A stretch of 64,000 nt of DNA from UBA6080 sp964607515 (GTDB lineage Bacteria > Fermentibacterota > Fermentibacteria > Fermentibacterales > JCC-6): assembly GCA_964607515.1 (NCBI GenBank), contig CAZSKU010000005.1, forward strand, positions 1 to 64,000, given 5' to 3'. This document shows positions 50,943-60,524 of the stretch, piece after piece. Position 1 is the stretch's first letter. Each line of letters starts with the position of its first letter. The position numbers and the translations under genes are program-made. The notes beneath the pieces are model-generated. The model saw only the letters and a program-made list of their open reading frames with translations. It did not search any database and was not told where the DNA came from.

Positions 50943-53900
50943 GAGGTCAGGCCGCCGGTACAGAATCCGGATCGTCATGCTGGTGCTCATCCTGGCGGTG
51001 GCGGTTCCCTACGGCCTTCTCCTGTTCGGCGGGCTTTCCGGAGCTGTTCGGCGGGTCGTGGGCGCCGTGGCAGCCCGAGGCGGCGTGTCAGTGGAGTTGT
51101 ACGGCTTCAGGTCCGGCGTTTTCTTCGCCACCCGGGCCGACTCGGTGGTGGTGACCGACGACAAGGGTCTGAAGGTCTTCGTGGAAGACATACGAATAGG
51201 CGGCAGCCTGCTGTCCTACCTGCTGGGAACCGGGCTGGAGACCATCTCGGCGGACTCCCTGGGCATCGTCCTCCCCCGGCCGTCGTCGGGGGTCGAGCCC
51301 GAGGAACCCGAAGATAGCATGGAGCCCCTTTTCCATAGCATTCTTCAGGGTTTCGTGACCGGAGCCGACACCCTGTCGATTCTCCGGGGGAGCATTGCGG
51401 ATTACGACGGAACGGTGATCCTGGACTCGATGAGCATCTGCACCCGGGTAACCTCCTCCAGGGAGGCCCGTCTGGAAGTCTACTCCGCGGGAGTGTTCCT
51501 TCCCGGGTTCGGCAGGGTTACCGGCTCAGGAGGCTTGAGGCTGAGCCCGGAGAGAGCCTTGCTGGAGGACTTCACCGCGGCCACTCCCGCTGGGGCCATG
51601 ACCCTGTCGGGATCCCTCCGGGCGGACAGCTCCCTGGACATATTCGGGAACGGCACCTTCACCACCGCATTTATCCCCGGTGCGCCCGGGGCTTCGGGGC
51701 GTATCTCCGCGACTCTGTCGGGAACCACCGGCGCCCCCAGGCTGACGGCGACGATCACCGAGGGCAGTGTTTCCCTCCTGGACCGCGACTTCCGGTTCTC
51801 CGCAGACTCGATGGAGGCGGGGATGGACGGGGCCAGGATACACGGGGTTGCCGTCGTCGGTCAGGGGATACTGGGCGTCATGTCCGGGGAGGTTGATTTT
51901 CTTCACATGACCTGGATGGGGGAGGCGGAGGTTCACTTCGACTCCCTCGATCCATCCGGATGGGATTCCTCCGCCCCCGGGGGGCTCATCTCGGGAAGCC
52001 TTTACGCCCGTGGTGAGGGGAACGGCGAGGGAGTATCCTCCGCATCCCTGGAACTCGACATGGAACAGGGCGAGCTGTCCGGAGTGTCCATCGGACGGGT
52101 GAACCTTCAGGTGGAAGCCGACCCCGCGAACATATCGGGTCTGGTCTTTGCCGACGCCCAGGGCGTCCGGCTCAACTCCACCTGGAACGTCTCCCTGGGC
52201 GAGAATTACCAGCCCGTGTCCTGGACCGCCGGCGGTTCCGTGGAGGCCTCGGACCTGCGCAGATTGCTCGGATATCTCAACCCGGGCCCCGGCAACCCTT
52301 CAGTCGCTGGAGCAAGCCTCCGGTTCCAGGGCCAGGGCTCACTGAACCGCTTCAGAGTCGCCTGCGAGGCGGGAGTGGAGAATCTGGCCCTGGAGGGTGT
52401 GGAAGGCACCGGCGTCTTCCTCAGAGGAAACGCTTCGGGGAACCTGTCCCGGGAGGGAATGCTCCGGCTGGATTTCCAGGGTGAAACCGGGCTGGAACAC
52501 CTCTCGGCCACCGGCGCCGAGATGTCGGGGGTCGTCCTGGAGGGCGACCTGAGGGTGGGACTTCCTCCATCGGGAAGGCCATCCATTGATTTTTCCGGCA
52601 CCGCCGCCATCGATACCGCCGCCGGAGGAGGCCTGACGGCGCTGGCCGCTGGAGCCGAGCTGGACCTGACATTGGGTTCCGGCCTTCCCGAGGGCAGCCT
52701 TCGGCTCTCGGTTCCCGAGGTCCGCACCCCGGTGGGACCGGTGTCCCTGGGGCTGAGGGCAGGATCCAGGGACGGGACGGTTCTGGTGGATTCCCTGGAA
52801 GTGGTGCACGGCCAGGGAGCCAGACTGGTGGCCGGACTCTCGGCGGACATAAGCGGCGATGTTCCCGCCCTGACCCTGGACTCGCTCAGAATCACCATGA
52901 ACAAACTAAGGCTCGTGAGGGCCGGCGGCGCCACGGTGAACATCATGGAGGACGGAACCATAGGAGTCGACACCCTCTGGCTGGATCCTCCGTCGGGGTA
53001 CATCAGCGGGTGCGGGAGTTTCCGGGGGGACGGTGAGATAGAGGCGAGCTTCCGGGCGACCTCCGTGGATCTGGCCGCCCTGGGGTTGGTTCTGGGGGTG
53101 GACCTGCCCATTTCCGGGGTTCTCAGTTCCAGCATCGAGGCCGGCGGCCGCCCGGGTGACCTGGACGTGAGCTTGCACGCCACCATAGACGACCCCACCT
53201 ACGGTTCCTGGACCCAGGGTGACAGTATCACGGTGGATGCAACCATGTCCCGAAGCGATCTGACGGTGGACGGAGTGTGGATCTGGAGCCAGGGGATCCG
53301 CAGCGGAGTGAGTTTCGCCATGGACAGCGTCTGGGACGGAACAGAACTGAACATCTCCATGGAGAGACTCACGGCGCTGGAGACTGAACTCACCGGCATC
53401 GGAGACTGGCTCCTATACATTCTGCCCTTCCCGGTGATGACCAGCGGCGCCAGCATCAGCTCCCGGATCGAGTACCGCCGGGATCAGGAATTCCTGTCAG
53501 CCGGGGTGGCGGGGCATTTCCAGAGGTTCTTCCTGGCAGGGGCGCAGCTTGAGTTTCCGATGTCCTCCATCTACGTTTCCTATCCTGACACCCGGGAAAA
53601 TGACGACTACAACGGCACTTTCCAGATAACCAGCGGTCATGGGCGCGTACCGGCGCTTTCGGCGGAACTCAGGGCCAGGGTAAGGGAGAACATTCCCCTC
53701 AGAAACGGGGTTCCTCCGGTCAGCCTGGAGGGTTACGGCTTCCGGGCCGCCCTGAACGGCTGGGAAACCATCATCAACGGAATGGGATGGGTTTCCCTGA
53801 GCGGAAGCCTCACCGCATCATCCGACGATCCCGGAAGAAGGCCCATGATTCGCGGGAAGATCTCCATTGACCAGGGGGTGATCGCTCTCCAGGGCCAGCA

Positions 53901-54702
53901 GGCAGCCCAGGGCAACGGCGAATCGGGCGGCGAGGCGGAGATACCCGTGGACCTCTACATCATAGTCCAGGCGGAAAGAGGGCTGTGGCTGCGGAACAGC
54001 TACATGAACATCGAACTCGCGGCGGACATAACGGTTCTCACCCAGGATGGGAGGCCGGTCTTCACCGGCGGCATCAACGTGGTGAGAGGCACCATCAACG
54101 TGCTGAACAAGGATTTCCGGATAACCCAGGGGTCTGTGGAGATTATTCAGGGAACCCCGCCGAGTTTCATGGTGAACATCACCGCCGAGGCCAGGGTCAG
54201 AAGCTCGATGAGCCGGGAGGTTTACACCATCGAGGTCAACGTCACCGGCGACCCGGCCAATCCGGAAATCGCCATGTCGGGGACCGGCGTTTCGGGTGAT
54301 CTCACCGATGAGGACATAATCACCCTGCTCACCCTGGGAATGACCTACGGCGAGATGCAGCAGATGGACTCAGGGGCGCTGGGGAACGAACTGGAGAGCG
54401 TCACCCAGGGGATGCTCGGGAACATGCTGGCCCGGAACGTCCGGGAGGGCATGGGACTGGACGCACTTTCCATCAGCCCGGACCTTCTGTCGGACACCAC
54501 CGGACTCACCGTGGAGGTGGGCAAGTACGTGTTGCCCAACCTGTACGTGAGTTACCTGGACGATGTCTTCAGCCCGAAACCGGGAACCATCAGCGCCCAG
54601 TACTTCTTCAGCCGGGACCTGTATCTCGAGGGCAGCTCCAAGACCACGCTGACCGGCAACCAGGAGCCCACTATGGAACTCCACTACACGATAAGGTACT
54701 GA
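50920..54702 (+). CDS. TamB/AsmA-like translocation and assembly module protein (DUF490)
   Basis: 1260 residues. An N-terminal inner-membrane anchor (RRYRIRIVMLVLILAVAVPYGLLLFGG) is followed by a very long beta-helical periplasmic region of short repeats (GVEGTGVFLRGNASGNLS, SGVVLEGDLRVGLP and similar) and the conserved C-terminal TamB domain (KDFRITQGSVEIIQGTPPSFMVNITAEARV, GDLTDEDIITLLTLGMTYGEMQQ, YVSYLDDVFSPKPGTISAQYFFSRDLYLEG). TamB-like proteins bridge both membranes and are implicated in phospholipid transport and outer membrane protein assembly. The start is TTG, 23 bases inside the TamA gene; the first ATG would cut the anchor's basic residues. Confidence 0.9.
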   Translation: MPSGRPSERSGRRYRIRIVMLVLILAVAVPYGLLLFGGLSGAVRRVVGAVAARGGVSVELYGFRSGVFFATRADSVVVTDDKGLKVFVEDIRIGGSLLSYLLGTGLETISADSLGIVLPRPSSGVEPEEPEDSMEPLFHSILQGFVTGADTLSILRGSIADYDGTVILDSMSICTRVTSSREARLEVYSAGVFLPGFGRVTGSGGLRLSPERALLEDFTAATPAGAMTLSGSLRADSSLDIFGNGTFTTAFIPGAPGASGRISATLSGTTGAPRLTATITEGSVSLLDRDFRFSADSMEAGMDGARIHGVAVVGQGILGVMSGEVDFLHMTWMGEAEVHFDSLDPSGWDSSAPGGLISGSLYARGEGNGEGVSSASLELDMEQGELSGVSIGRVNLQVEADPANISGLVFADAQGVRLNSTWNVSLGENYQPVSWTAGGSVEASDLRRLLGYLNPGPGNPSVAGASLRFQGQGSLNRFRVACEAGVENLALEGVEGTGVFLRGNASGNLSREGMLRLDFQGETGLEHLSATGAEMSGVVLEGDLRVGLPPSGRPSIDFSGTAAIDTAAGGGLTALAAGAELDLTLGSGLPEGSLRLSVPEVRTPVGPVSLGLRAGSRDGTVLVDSLEVVHGQGARLVAGLSADISGDVPALTLDSLRITMNKLRLVRAGGATVNIMEDGTIGVDTLWLDPPSGYISGCGSFRGDGEIEASFRATSVDLAALGLVLGVDLPISGVLSSSIEAGGRPGDLDVSLHATIDDPTYGSWTQGDSITVDATMSRSDLTVDGVWIWSQGIRSGVSFAMDSVWDGTELNISMERLTALETELTGIGDWLLYILPFPVMTSGASISSRIEYRRDQEFLSAGVAGHFQRFFLAGAQLEFPMSSIYVSYPDTRENDDYNGTFQITSGHGRVPALSAELRARVRENIPLRNGVPPVSLEGYGFRAALNGWETIINGMGWVSLSGSLTASSDDPGRRPMIRGKISIDQGVIALQGQQAAQGNGESGGEAEIPVDLYIIVQAERGLWLRNSYMNIELAADITVLTQDGRPVFTGGINVVRGTINVLNKDFRITQGSVEIIQGTPPSFMVNITAEARVRSSMSREVYTIEVNVTGDPANPEIAMSGTGVSGDLTDEDIITLLTLGMTYGEMQQMDSGALGNELESVTQGMLGNMLARNVREGMGLDALSISPDLLSDTTGLTVEVGKYVLPNLYVSYLDDVFSPKPGTISAQYFFSRDLYLEGSSKTTLTGNQEPTMELHYTIRY

Positions 54703-54705
54703 CGG

Positions 54706-56109
54706 TCAGAGCCCGTAGACCAGTCTCAACATCGCGGTGGCCTCGGAAGCGGTGGAATCCTGGACGTTGCCGGCGTTGGTCAGCCTTGAATAGCCCGCGG
54801 AGCCGAACAGTGTCATTCCTCCTGAGAGCCGCCAGGAAAGGTTCAACTGGACCTCCCGGGTGTACTCGACGATTCCCGACGGCCATGGCTCCCCCGTGGT
54901 CACCGTATCGCCGAAACCGTCGTATACGGTTCCCTCGCCGTGCCTGGTCAGACTGCCCCTGAGTTCCGCGGTCAACGGTTCCAGGCATGCCCATCCCACC
55001 GACAGCGTTATCCTGTCGGCGTCCGGCCCAAGTTCGGAACCGATTATTCGGTCGTTGTGCAGGAAGTAGTTCCTCGGGTGTTTCTGGCTGTATACGTACT
55101 TTGCGATGGCGGTGTACTCGGCGGCAACCGCCAGACCCGTTCCCGGATGGACCCAGTCTATTCCGCCGGTAGCGCCCATCTTGTTGGGCCGGTTGTAGGT
55201 GGATTGGTACTGGATGTCGTCCACCAGCCATTCCACGTAGGCCGCGAGCCCGGGACGGGGCTTCCAGATGGCGTCCATTCCGAAGAACAGGTTGTCGTCG
55301 TCCTGTTCGTGCCATTGGACGGAGTACCAGAAAAGAACTGGATTGGTGTAGGCCAGGTCAAGGGTGGCGGTGGTGTAGAAGGCCGCTTCGTAGAGCCCTA
55401 TCCGCAGGTTATCCGTCGGCAGGATGTCGAGCCGGTGGGCGCTGAACCAGCTGCCCGAGTCGGGCTCCACGGTGGCTGTCATACAGGTCAGATCAACCCC
55501 GTCGGTGATCCGGAAAGTTCCCCGGAGCTGGTCCAGCGCAGGGGAATTGTCGCTGAGCAGGAGCTGGGTGAACCTGCCGGGGCCCCACTCCTGGGAGAAC
55601 CTTCCAAGTCTCAGGGAAAACCCCTCCCGGGTGTAGTCCATCCAGCCCCAGTCCGGATACAGGTGCCGTCCGGGTTCGCCGTTGGGGTGAATGTGGAAGG
55701 TCGAAAAACCACCCGGCGGCAGTTCCTCGGTGCCGGTCCAGAGAGAAAGCTGATGATCGAAAGTGAGCCCTCCGGCCAGCTCCCCCCCGGCCCTGAGCTT
55801 CATTCCGGCGGCGTTTTCGAAGGAGCCGTCCGCCAGGTATCCCTGAAGGGCCGCTTCCCCGCCCCATGAGACGCGCCCTTCCAGCAGGGATCGGGAAGGG
55901 CGGGAGGCCCGGAGGGCGAGGTATTCCGAAAGGCCTCGGAATCCCCCGGATGCCTCGAAGGGAAGCCTGGCCGGCAGGACCGATGGGTAGAGGCCTTCTC
56001 CGGCTGCTTCCAGGTGCCTGACCCAGATTCCGAAGGGTTCCTCCAGGGGGAGTTCCCCGGCCCCCGGGAAAGCCGTCAGAGCCAGCAATGCGGAGGCTGT
56101 GAGTATCAC
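54706..56109 (-). CDS. outer membrane beta-barrel protein, capsule-assembly Wzi-like
   Basis: 467 residues with a signal peptide (ILTASALLALTAFPGAGELP) and a beta-barrel pattern ending in LRLVYGL. SLRLGRFSQEWGPGRFTQLLLSDNSPALDQLRG and LFWYSVQWHEQDDDNLFFGMDAIWKPRPGLAAYVEWLVDD resemble Wzi/capsule-assembly barrels, in which a strand-borne acidic and aromatic patch binds polysaccharide. The assignment is by pattern and moderate. GTG start, overlapping the stop of the methyltransferase gene as GTGA. It is convergent with tamB, three bases apart. Confidence 0.65.
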   Translation of the reverse strand: MILTASALLALTAFPGAGELPLEEPFGIWVRHLEAAGEGLYPSVLPARLPFEASGGFRGLSEYLALRASRPSRSLLEGRVSWGGEAALQGYLADGSFENAAGMKLRAGGELAGGLTFDHQLSLWTGTEELPPGGFSTFHIHPNGEPGRHLYPDWGWMDYTREGFSLRLGRFSQEWGPGRFTQLLLSDNSPALDQLRGTFRITDGVDLTCMTATVEPDSGSWFSAHRLDILPTDNLRIGLYEAAFYTTATLDLAYTNPVLFWYSVQWHEQDDDNLFFGMDAIWKPRPGLAAYVEWLVDDIQYQSTYNRPNKMGATGGIDWVHPGTGLAVAAEYTAIAKYVYSQKHPRNYFLHNDRIIGSELGPDADRITLSVGWACLEPLTAELRGSLTRHGEGTVYDGFGDTVTTGEPWPSGIVEYTREVQLNLSWRLSGGMTLFGSAGYSRLTNAGNVQDSTASEATAMLRLVYGL

Positions 56110-57317
56110 TTCCCAGTCCTTTCCAGAATGAGAACGGTTTCCACGTGGTCGGTCTGGGGAAACATGTCCACCGGAAGCGCCTTCATCAAACCGTATCCTC
56201 CCCCGGCCAGCACCTTCACGTCTCTGGCGGCGGTGAAGGGGTTGCAGCTTATGTAGATCACCCTGGCGGGGGCCAGTCTCCGGAGAGCCCTCATGGTTCT
56301 GATCCCGGCTCCGGCCCTGGGAGGATCCACCACAGCCTCGTCGTACTCCCACCCTTCCGAAAGGGCCCGGGAGAGGAAGCTCCTGTCCCTGAGCCGGAAA
56401 GCCCGGAATCCCTTCACACCGTTCATGGCCGCGGCCTCCTCCCCGGCCCCGGAGGCGGCGGGGCTGATCTCCACGCTGTCCACCCGGGCTCCCCTGCCCG
56501 CCAGGGGAACACCGAAGGTGCCGGCCCCCCCGAAGAGGTCCAGCACCCTTTCCCCTGAGGAGTTGTCCATGACCGTTTTCAGCAGTTTTTCGGAGGCGGC
56601 GGTGTTCACCTGAAAAAAACCGCCCGGAGGTACCGGGAAGAGCCATTCCAGGAGCTTCTCAACCATCGGCTTCCCGCTGGATTTCACGGCGGGGCCGCAG
56701 GACGGCCCCCAGCTTTCCGGCAGCTCCGAGGCGGCGCCCTCTATCTCCACCCTTGAGGCGCCGGTGTGTCTGGAACAACGGATCGCAAGAGTGTCCACTC
56801 CGCCGGGTATTCCGGTTTTCCACACCTCTTCCAGAACCCGGTTGCCCGGGTCGGCCAGGGCCGGACAGCGGGGCACCGGGAAGGGGTCGCCCCGGAACTC
56901 GTGCAGGCACGGCCTGCCGTGGGTGGCATGGAAGGTCACCCGGTTTCTGAAGCCTTCCCCTTCATCCGAGGGCAGCACTTCCTCCGGCGCCAGATCCTTG
57001 AATTCCCTGAAGGCCTTGAGGATCCACTGCCTTTTCCAGTAGAGCTGGGACCGGTAGTCAAGGTGCTGCAGGGAGCAGCCCCCGCACCGCCCGAAGAGCG
57101 GACAGAAGGGTTCGGTCCTTTCGGGGCACGTCCTGAGAATCTCCACCAGCTCCGCCTCCAGATGGCTCTTCCGTTCGCATGTGATCCGGACCAAAACCCT
57201 TTCTCCCGGAAGAGCCCCGGGAATGAAGACCGCGGGTCCGTCCGCCGGCCTGGCTATTCCCCCCACCCGGTTTCCCAGGGAGGTAACCTCCAACTCCATT
57301 CCCCGGTCAGTAGTCAT
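56106..57317 (-). CDS. RumA/TrmA-family RNA 5-methyluridine methyltransferase (RlmD-like)
   Basis: 403 residues. N-terminal TRAM domain (MELEVTSLGNRVGGIARP, VFIPGALPGERV), an iron-sulfur Cys set (ERTEPFCPLFGRCGGCSLQHL with a further Cys before it), and the SAM domain: FQVNTAASEKLL, VLDLFGGAGTFGVPLA, AVVDPPRAGAG and YISCNPFTAARD with the catalytic Cys. The family methylates uracil 5 of 23S rRNA (or tRNA); the iron-sulfur site favours the RlmD/RlmC branch. It overlaps tgt by 11 bases, so an RNA-modification group is formed with tgt and queA. Confidence 0.9.
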   Translation of the reverse strand: MTTDRGMELEVTSLGNRVGGIARPADGPAVFIPGALPGERVLVRITCERKSHLEAELVEILRTCPERTEPFCPLFGRCGGCSLQHLDYRSQLYWKRQWILKAFREFKDLAPEEVLPSDEGEGFRNRVTFHATHGRPCLHEFRGDPFPVPRCPALADPGNRVLEEVWKTGIPGGVDTLAIRCSRHTGASRVEIEGAASELPESWGPSCGPAVKSSGKPMVEKLLEWLFPVPPGGFFQVNTAASEKLLKTVMDNSSGERVLDLFGGAGTFGVPLAGRGARVDSVEISPAASGAGEEAAAMNGVKGFRAFRLRDRSFLSRALSEGWEYDEAVVDPPRAGAGIRTMRALRRLAPARVIYISCNPFTAARDVKVLAGGGYGLMKALPVDMFPQTDHVETVLILERTGK

Positions 57318-58431
57318 CGGGTCTGAAAACCTTCCGGTCGCGGTGCCACCGGGACCTCCAGTCCTCGAAGTCGCCGGAGGCGACGTGTTCCCGGATATCC
57401 CTCATCAGGGAGGCGAAGTAGTGGAGGTTGTGCAGGGTGGCCAGAATAGGGGCAAGCCATTCCCTGGACGTGAAGAGGTGCCTGAGATAGGCCCTGGAGT
57501 GACGGGAGCAGACGAAGCACCCGCAATCGTGCTGCACGGGGCGGAAATCGTCCCTGAACCTGGCGTTTCGAAGGTTCAGCCTTCCCCCTGGGACGAAAAA
57601 GCAGGCGCCCCGGGCGTTCCTGGTGGGGATCACGCAGTCGAACATGTCCACCCCCATGGCGGTGAAGTCCACAAGATCCTCGGGCTTCCCCACCCCCATG
57701 AGGTATCTCGGTTTTCCGGCGGGCAGGACGTCCACACAGCTTTCCACCGCCAGCTCCATTGAACGGCGGTCCTCTCCCACCGCCACTCCGCCTATGGCGT
57801 AGCCGTCGAAGCCCATTTCCACCAGTTCCCTGGCGCAGCGCTCCCGGAGGTCCGGAAACCCTCCACCCTGTACTATTCCGAAAAGAGCTCCTCCGCCGGA
57901 GGTGTGGAGCCTGGCGGCCCTCTCCGCCCAGCGGAGCGTGAGCATCATGGACTGCTCGGTGCGCTCCCTGCCGCTGGGCTGTTCCAGGCACTCGTCGAGC
58001 ACCATCATCACGTCGCTGCCGAGGACTTTCTGAAGGTCGAGCACCCCTTCGGGGGTGAGGATGTGACTCGATCCGTCGATGTGGGACTGGAAGCTGTAAC
58101 CCTCCTCGGACACCCTGCGCAGGGATGAGAGGCTGAAGAGCTGGAACCCGCCCGAATCCGTGAGGATGCAGCGGTTCCATCCCATGAAGCGGTGCAGACC
58201 TCCGGCCCTCTCGATCACTTCCCTGCCGGGCCTGAGGTAGAGGTGGTACGTGTTGCACAGGATGAGGCCGTAGCCCATTTCCTCCAGGTCGGTGTTCCTG
58301 GCGGTTTTTACCGTGGCCTGGGTTCCCACGGGCATGAAGGCCGGAGTCTCCACCTGTCCGTGGGGCAGATGGAGAACCCCCGCTCTTGCCCTGCCGCTAG
58401 AGGCTGTCAGGTTCAGCAGCGGGTTCTGCAT
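57307..58431 (-). CDS. tgt: queuine tRNA-ribosyltransferase
   Basis: Exchanges guanine 34 for preQ1 in tRNAs with GUN anticodons, followed by QueA. The 374 residues have ETPAFMPVGTQATVKT, LTDSGGFQLFSL, GIVQGG, AIGGVAVGE, the nucleophile region FDCVIPTRNARGACFF, and the zinc site CGCFVCSRHSRAYLRHLF. The ATG was chosen because it matches the family start (MQNPLLNL) and follows AAGGTG; the open frame further upstream lies inside the neighbouring gene. That gene's last 35 bases overlap it. Confidence 0.96.
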   Translation of the reverse strand: MQNPLLNLTASSGRARAGVLHLPHGQVETPAFMPVGTQATVKTARNTDLEEMGYGLILCNTYHLYLRPGREVIERAGGLHRFMGWNRCILTDSGGFQLFSLSSLRRVSEEGYSFQSHIDGSSHILTPEGVLDLQKVLGSDVMMVLDECLEQPSGRERTEQSMMLTLRWAERAARLHTSGGGALFGIVQGGGFPDLRERCARELVEMGFDGYAIGGVAVGEDRRSMELAVESCVDVLPAGKPRYLMGVGKPEDLVDFTAMGVDMFDCVIPTRNARGACFFVPGGRLNLRNARFRDDFRPVQHDCGCFVCSRHSRAYLRHLFTSREWLAPILATLHNLHYFASLMRDIREHVASGDFEDWRSRWHRDRKVFRPDDY

Positions 58432-59494
58432 TCTCCGGCGCACCTTCCTGTTCCCGACCAGGAACCGCCCCCCCGGGATCCTGATTCTCCCCGGTCTCCC
58501 GGGTGGCCGGTTGCTCCACCGGCTCCGACGGAAATGCGGCATCGGAGGACCCCGGGTAATCCCCGGGAACAGCGAATCCGGTGGAATCCCCGGAGGCTGC
58601 CGGCCCGGCGGAATCCCCGTGAGCGGCGGAGGAGTCGGAAAGGGCTTCGGGCATTATCGGCCCCGCGGGAAGCGAGTCGGTCCGGGGGGTTATCAGGTCC
58701 TCCACACTGATCTCCGAGGTGTCCGCCAGCACCAGCATGGCGTGCTCTGGGTTCAGCCGCCGGATCTCCTCCAGCTGAAACTGCAGGTCGGAGTTCATGC
58801 TGTTCCGGTGGTAAAGGCTCGCCAGCCGTACGTGGTACTCCAGCTCGTCCGGGTGCAGCGCGGAAAGTTCCAGATAGAGGGCCAGGAGCTCCCGGTCGGA
58901 TTCGCTCATCTCCGTTTCCTGCCGGTGGGTTCCGGAAGGGTTTTCATCGTGGATAACCAATACCGACAGGACGAACATTGCTCCGGCGACCAGCAGGGCA
59001 CTGACGGTGTAAGCGGTTACCCACCGCTTGGCTATGGTTCTGCCGGCCAGGATTATCGCCTGGGGCCTGGGGTCCAGTTGGAGGTCCAGTTCCCGGAAGT
59101 CCGTTCCGGTGATGGACTCCGGAAGGGAAAGCCCCCCCCGGAAGCACCTGATGTAGCCCGCCATTCCCAGCAGCAGCATCGGCGGCGTGAGTCCGATTCT
59201 CAATAGCTTCATACCGTAGGTTCTCTCACCGTGTATCGTAATTCCCAGGGCAGTGGCGGGGCTCCGGCGGGAGTTGCTCTCCACCTCGGCCGCCACGCTC
59301 AGGGCGAAAAGGTAGAAAACCGGGACCGCCAGGTACCATCCGGACCAGAGCAGCGCCAGCAGGGAGGCCCCGAGAATGGTCCAGGAGATCACCAGAAGGG
59401 TTTCGAGGCCCGCCAGGGCGATTACCCTTCCGGGTCTGGGCCTGTTTCTTCCGCTTTTTATCTCCGTATTCCTTTCACACCAGAAGCATGGCAT
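58397..59494 (-). CDS. membrane protein with TPR-like segment and Pro/Ala/Ser-rich tail, unknown function
   Basis: No family recognised. About 365 residues: a basic N terminus (KSGRNRPRPGR), two adjacent membrane helices (ETLLVISWTILGASLLALLW and LAVPVFYLFALSVAAE), a further pair (LLRIGLTPPMLLLGMAGY and VTAYTVSALLVAGAMFVLSVLVI), a helical repeat (DRELLALYLELSALHPDELEYHVRLASLYHRN) like one TPR, then about 110 residues of low complexity (GDSAGPAASGDSTGF and similar). The start is uncertain: ATG at 59494 lacks a ribosome binding site; CTG at 59416 after GGAAGGG is a possibility. It sits between queA and tgt but shows no RNA-modification motif. Confidence 0.55.
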   Translation of the reverse strand: MPCFWCERNTEIKSGRNRPRPGRVIALAGLETLLVISWTILGASLLALLWSGWYLAVPVFYLFALSVAAEVESNSRRSPATALGITIHGERTYGMKLLRIGLTPPMLLLGMAGYIRCFRGGLSLPESITGTDFRELDLQLDPRPQAIILAGRTIAKRWVTAYTVSALLVAGAMFVLSVLVIHDENPSGTHRQETEMSESDRELLALYLELSALHPDELEYHVRLASLYHRNSMNSDLQFQLEEIRRLNPEHAMLVLADTSEISVEDLITPRTDSLPAGPIMPEALSDSSAAHGDSAGPAASGDSTGFAVPGDYPGSSDAAFPSEPVEQPATRETGENQDPGGAVPGREQEGAPENAEPAAEPDSL

Positions 59495-60524
59495 CGCCGT
59501 AGCTGTAGAAGCCGTACCCCAGCTCAACGGCCCGGCGGTAGGCCCCCATTACCGGCTCCAACCCGGCAAAGGCCGCCACCAGGGCTATGAGCGAACTCCC
59601 AGGAAGGTGAAAGTTCGTCAGCAGGGCGTCCACGTTTCGGAACCTGTAGGGTGGGAATATGAAAAGGGACGTCTCCCCCGACAGCGGGCCCTCCCGGTCC
59701 AGGTCCACCGTTTCGAGCACCCGGGCGGCGGTTGTTCCCACGGAGACTATCCGGCCGCCCGATCCCCTGGCCGATCTGAGGGCCGTCAGAGTGTCCCGGG
59801 GAACTTGGTACTCCTCGGGGTCCAGACGGTTGTCCCTGAGGGCGTCCCGCCGGAGGGGCTCGAAGGTGCCCGGACCCACGTTCAGGGTCACGGTGCAGCT
59901 TTCCACCCCCGCTTCGCCGAGCCGCCGAAGCATTTCCCCGGTGAAATGCAGGCCGGCCGTAGGAGCGGCCACCGCCCCGTCGTTCCTCGCGTAGACTGTC
60001 TGATACCTTTCCTCATCCAGGGAGTCGGCGGGTCTTCTGATGTAGGGCGGAAGGGGCACGCTGCCGGCGGACCGGAGGGCGCTGTCCAGGTCTTCCTCCG
60101 GAGAGAATCTGACCAGCGCCCTTCCGTTTCCAAGACCTTCCATCACCGTCGCCGTGAGCCCGCCCGAGGCCAGCAGCGATACTCCCGGCCGGCACTGCCG
60201 GCCGGGCCTTAGAAGAACCTTCCACACCGGTCCGGCCTGCCTTCTGAGCAGGAACATCTCCGCCTTTCCGCCGGTGTCGGACCTGACGCAACGGATTCTG
60301 GCCGGGAACACCCTGGTGTCGTTGAGCACCAGGATGTCTCCGGGCCGCAGATATTCCGGCAGAGAGTCGAAGAGACTATCCTGCAGGACTCCCTCAGCCC
60401 GGTTCAGGACCATCAGCCTGGAAGCCCCCCTGACGAGCGCCGGGTGCTGGGCTATCAATTCCCTGGGCAAATGGTATTCCAGATCCCGTTTTGTCAGTTC
60501 CAGATCGGCCTCCACTGAAGTCAC
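59475..60524 (-). CDS. queA: S-adenosylmethionine:tRNA ribosyltransferase-isomerase
   Basis: Adds the cyclopentenediol ring to preQ1 in tRNA, the step after Tgt. Complete sequence: LEYHLPRELIAQHPALVRGASRLMVLNR, GDILVLNDTRVFPARI, EMFLLRR, YQTVYARNDGAVAAPTAGLHFT, LNVGPGTFEPLR and LPGSSLIALVAAFAG. GTG at 60524 overlaps the kinase stop as GTGA and is the outer limit. However, the family usually starts about nine residues before its ELP-type motif, and CTG at 60503 lies five bases after GGAGG, so the real start may be CTG. Co-location with tgt supports the assignment. Confidence 0.95.
   Translation of the reverse strand: MTSVEADLELTKRDLEYHLPRELIAQHPALVRGASRLMVLNRAEGVLQDSLFDSLPEYLRPGDILVLNDTRVFPARIRCVRSDTGGKAEMFLLRRQAGPVWKVLLRPGRQCRPGVSLLASGGLTATVMEGLGNGRALVRFSPEEDLDSALRSAGSVPLPPYIRRPADSLDEERYQTVYARNDGAVAAPTAGLHFTGEMLRRLGEAGVESCTVTLNVGPGTFEPLRRDALRDNRLDPEEYQVPRDTLTALRSARGSGGRIVSVGTTAARVLETVDLDREGPLSGETSLFIFPPYRFRNVDALLTNFHLPGSSLIALVAAFAGLEPVMGAYRRAVELGYGFYSYGDAMLLV
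60509..60513 (-). promoter_or_regulatory. ribosome binding site pointing to a CTG start for queA
   Basis: GGAGG on the minus strand, five bases before CTG at 60503. The GTG codons at 60524 and 60515 lie at or before this site, so they are less well placed. Confidence 0.4.
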
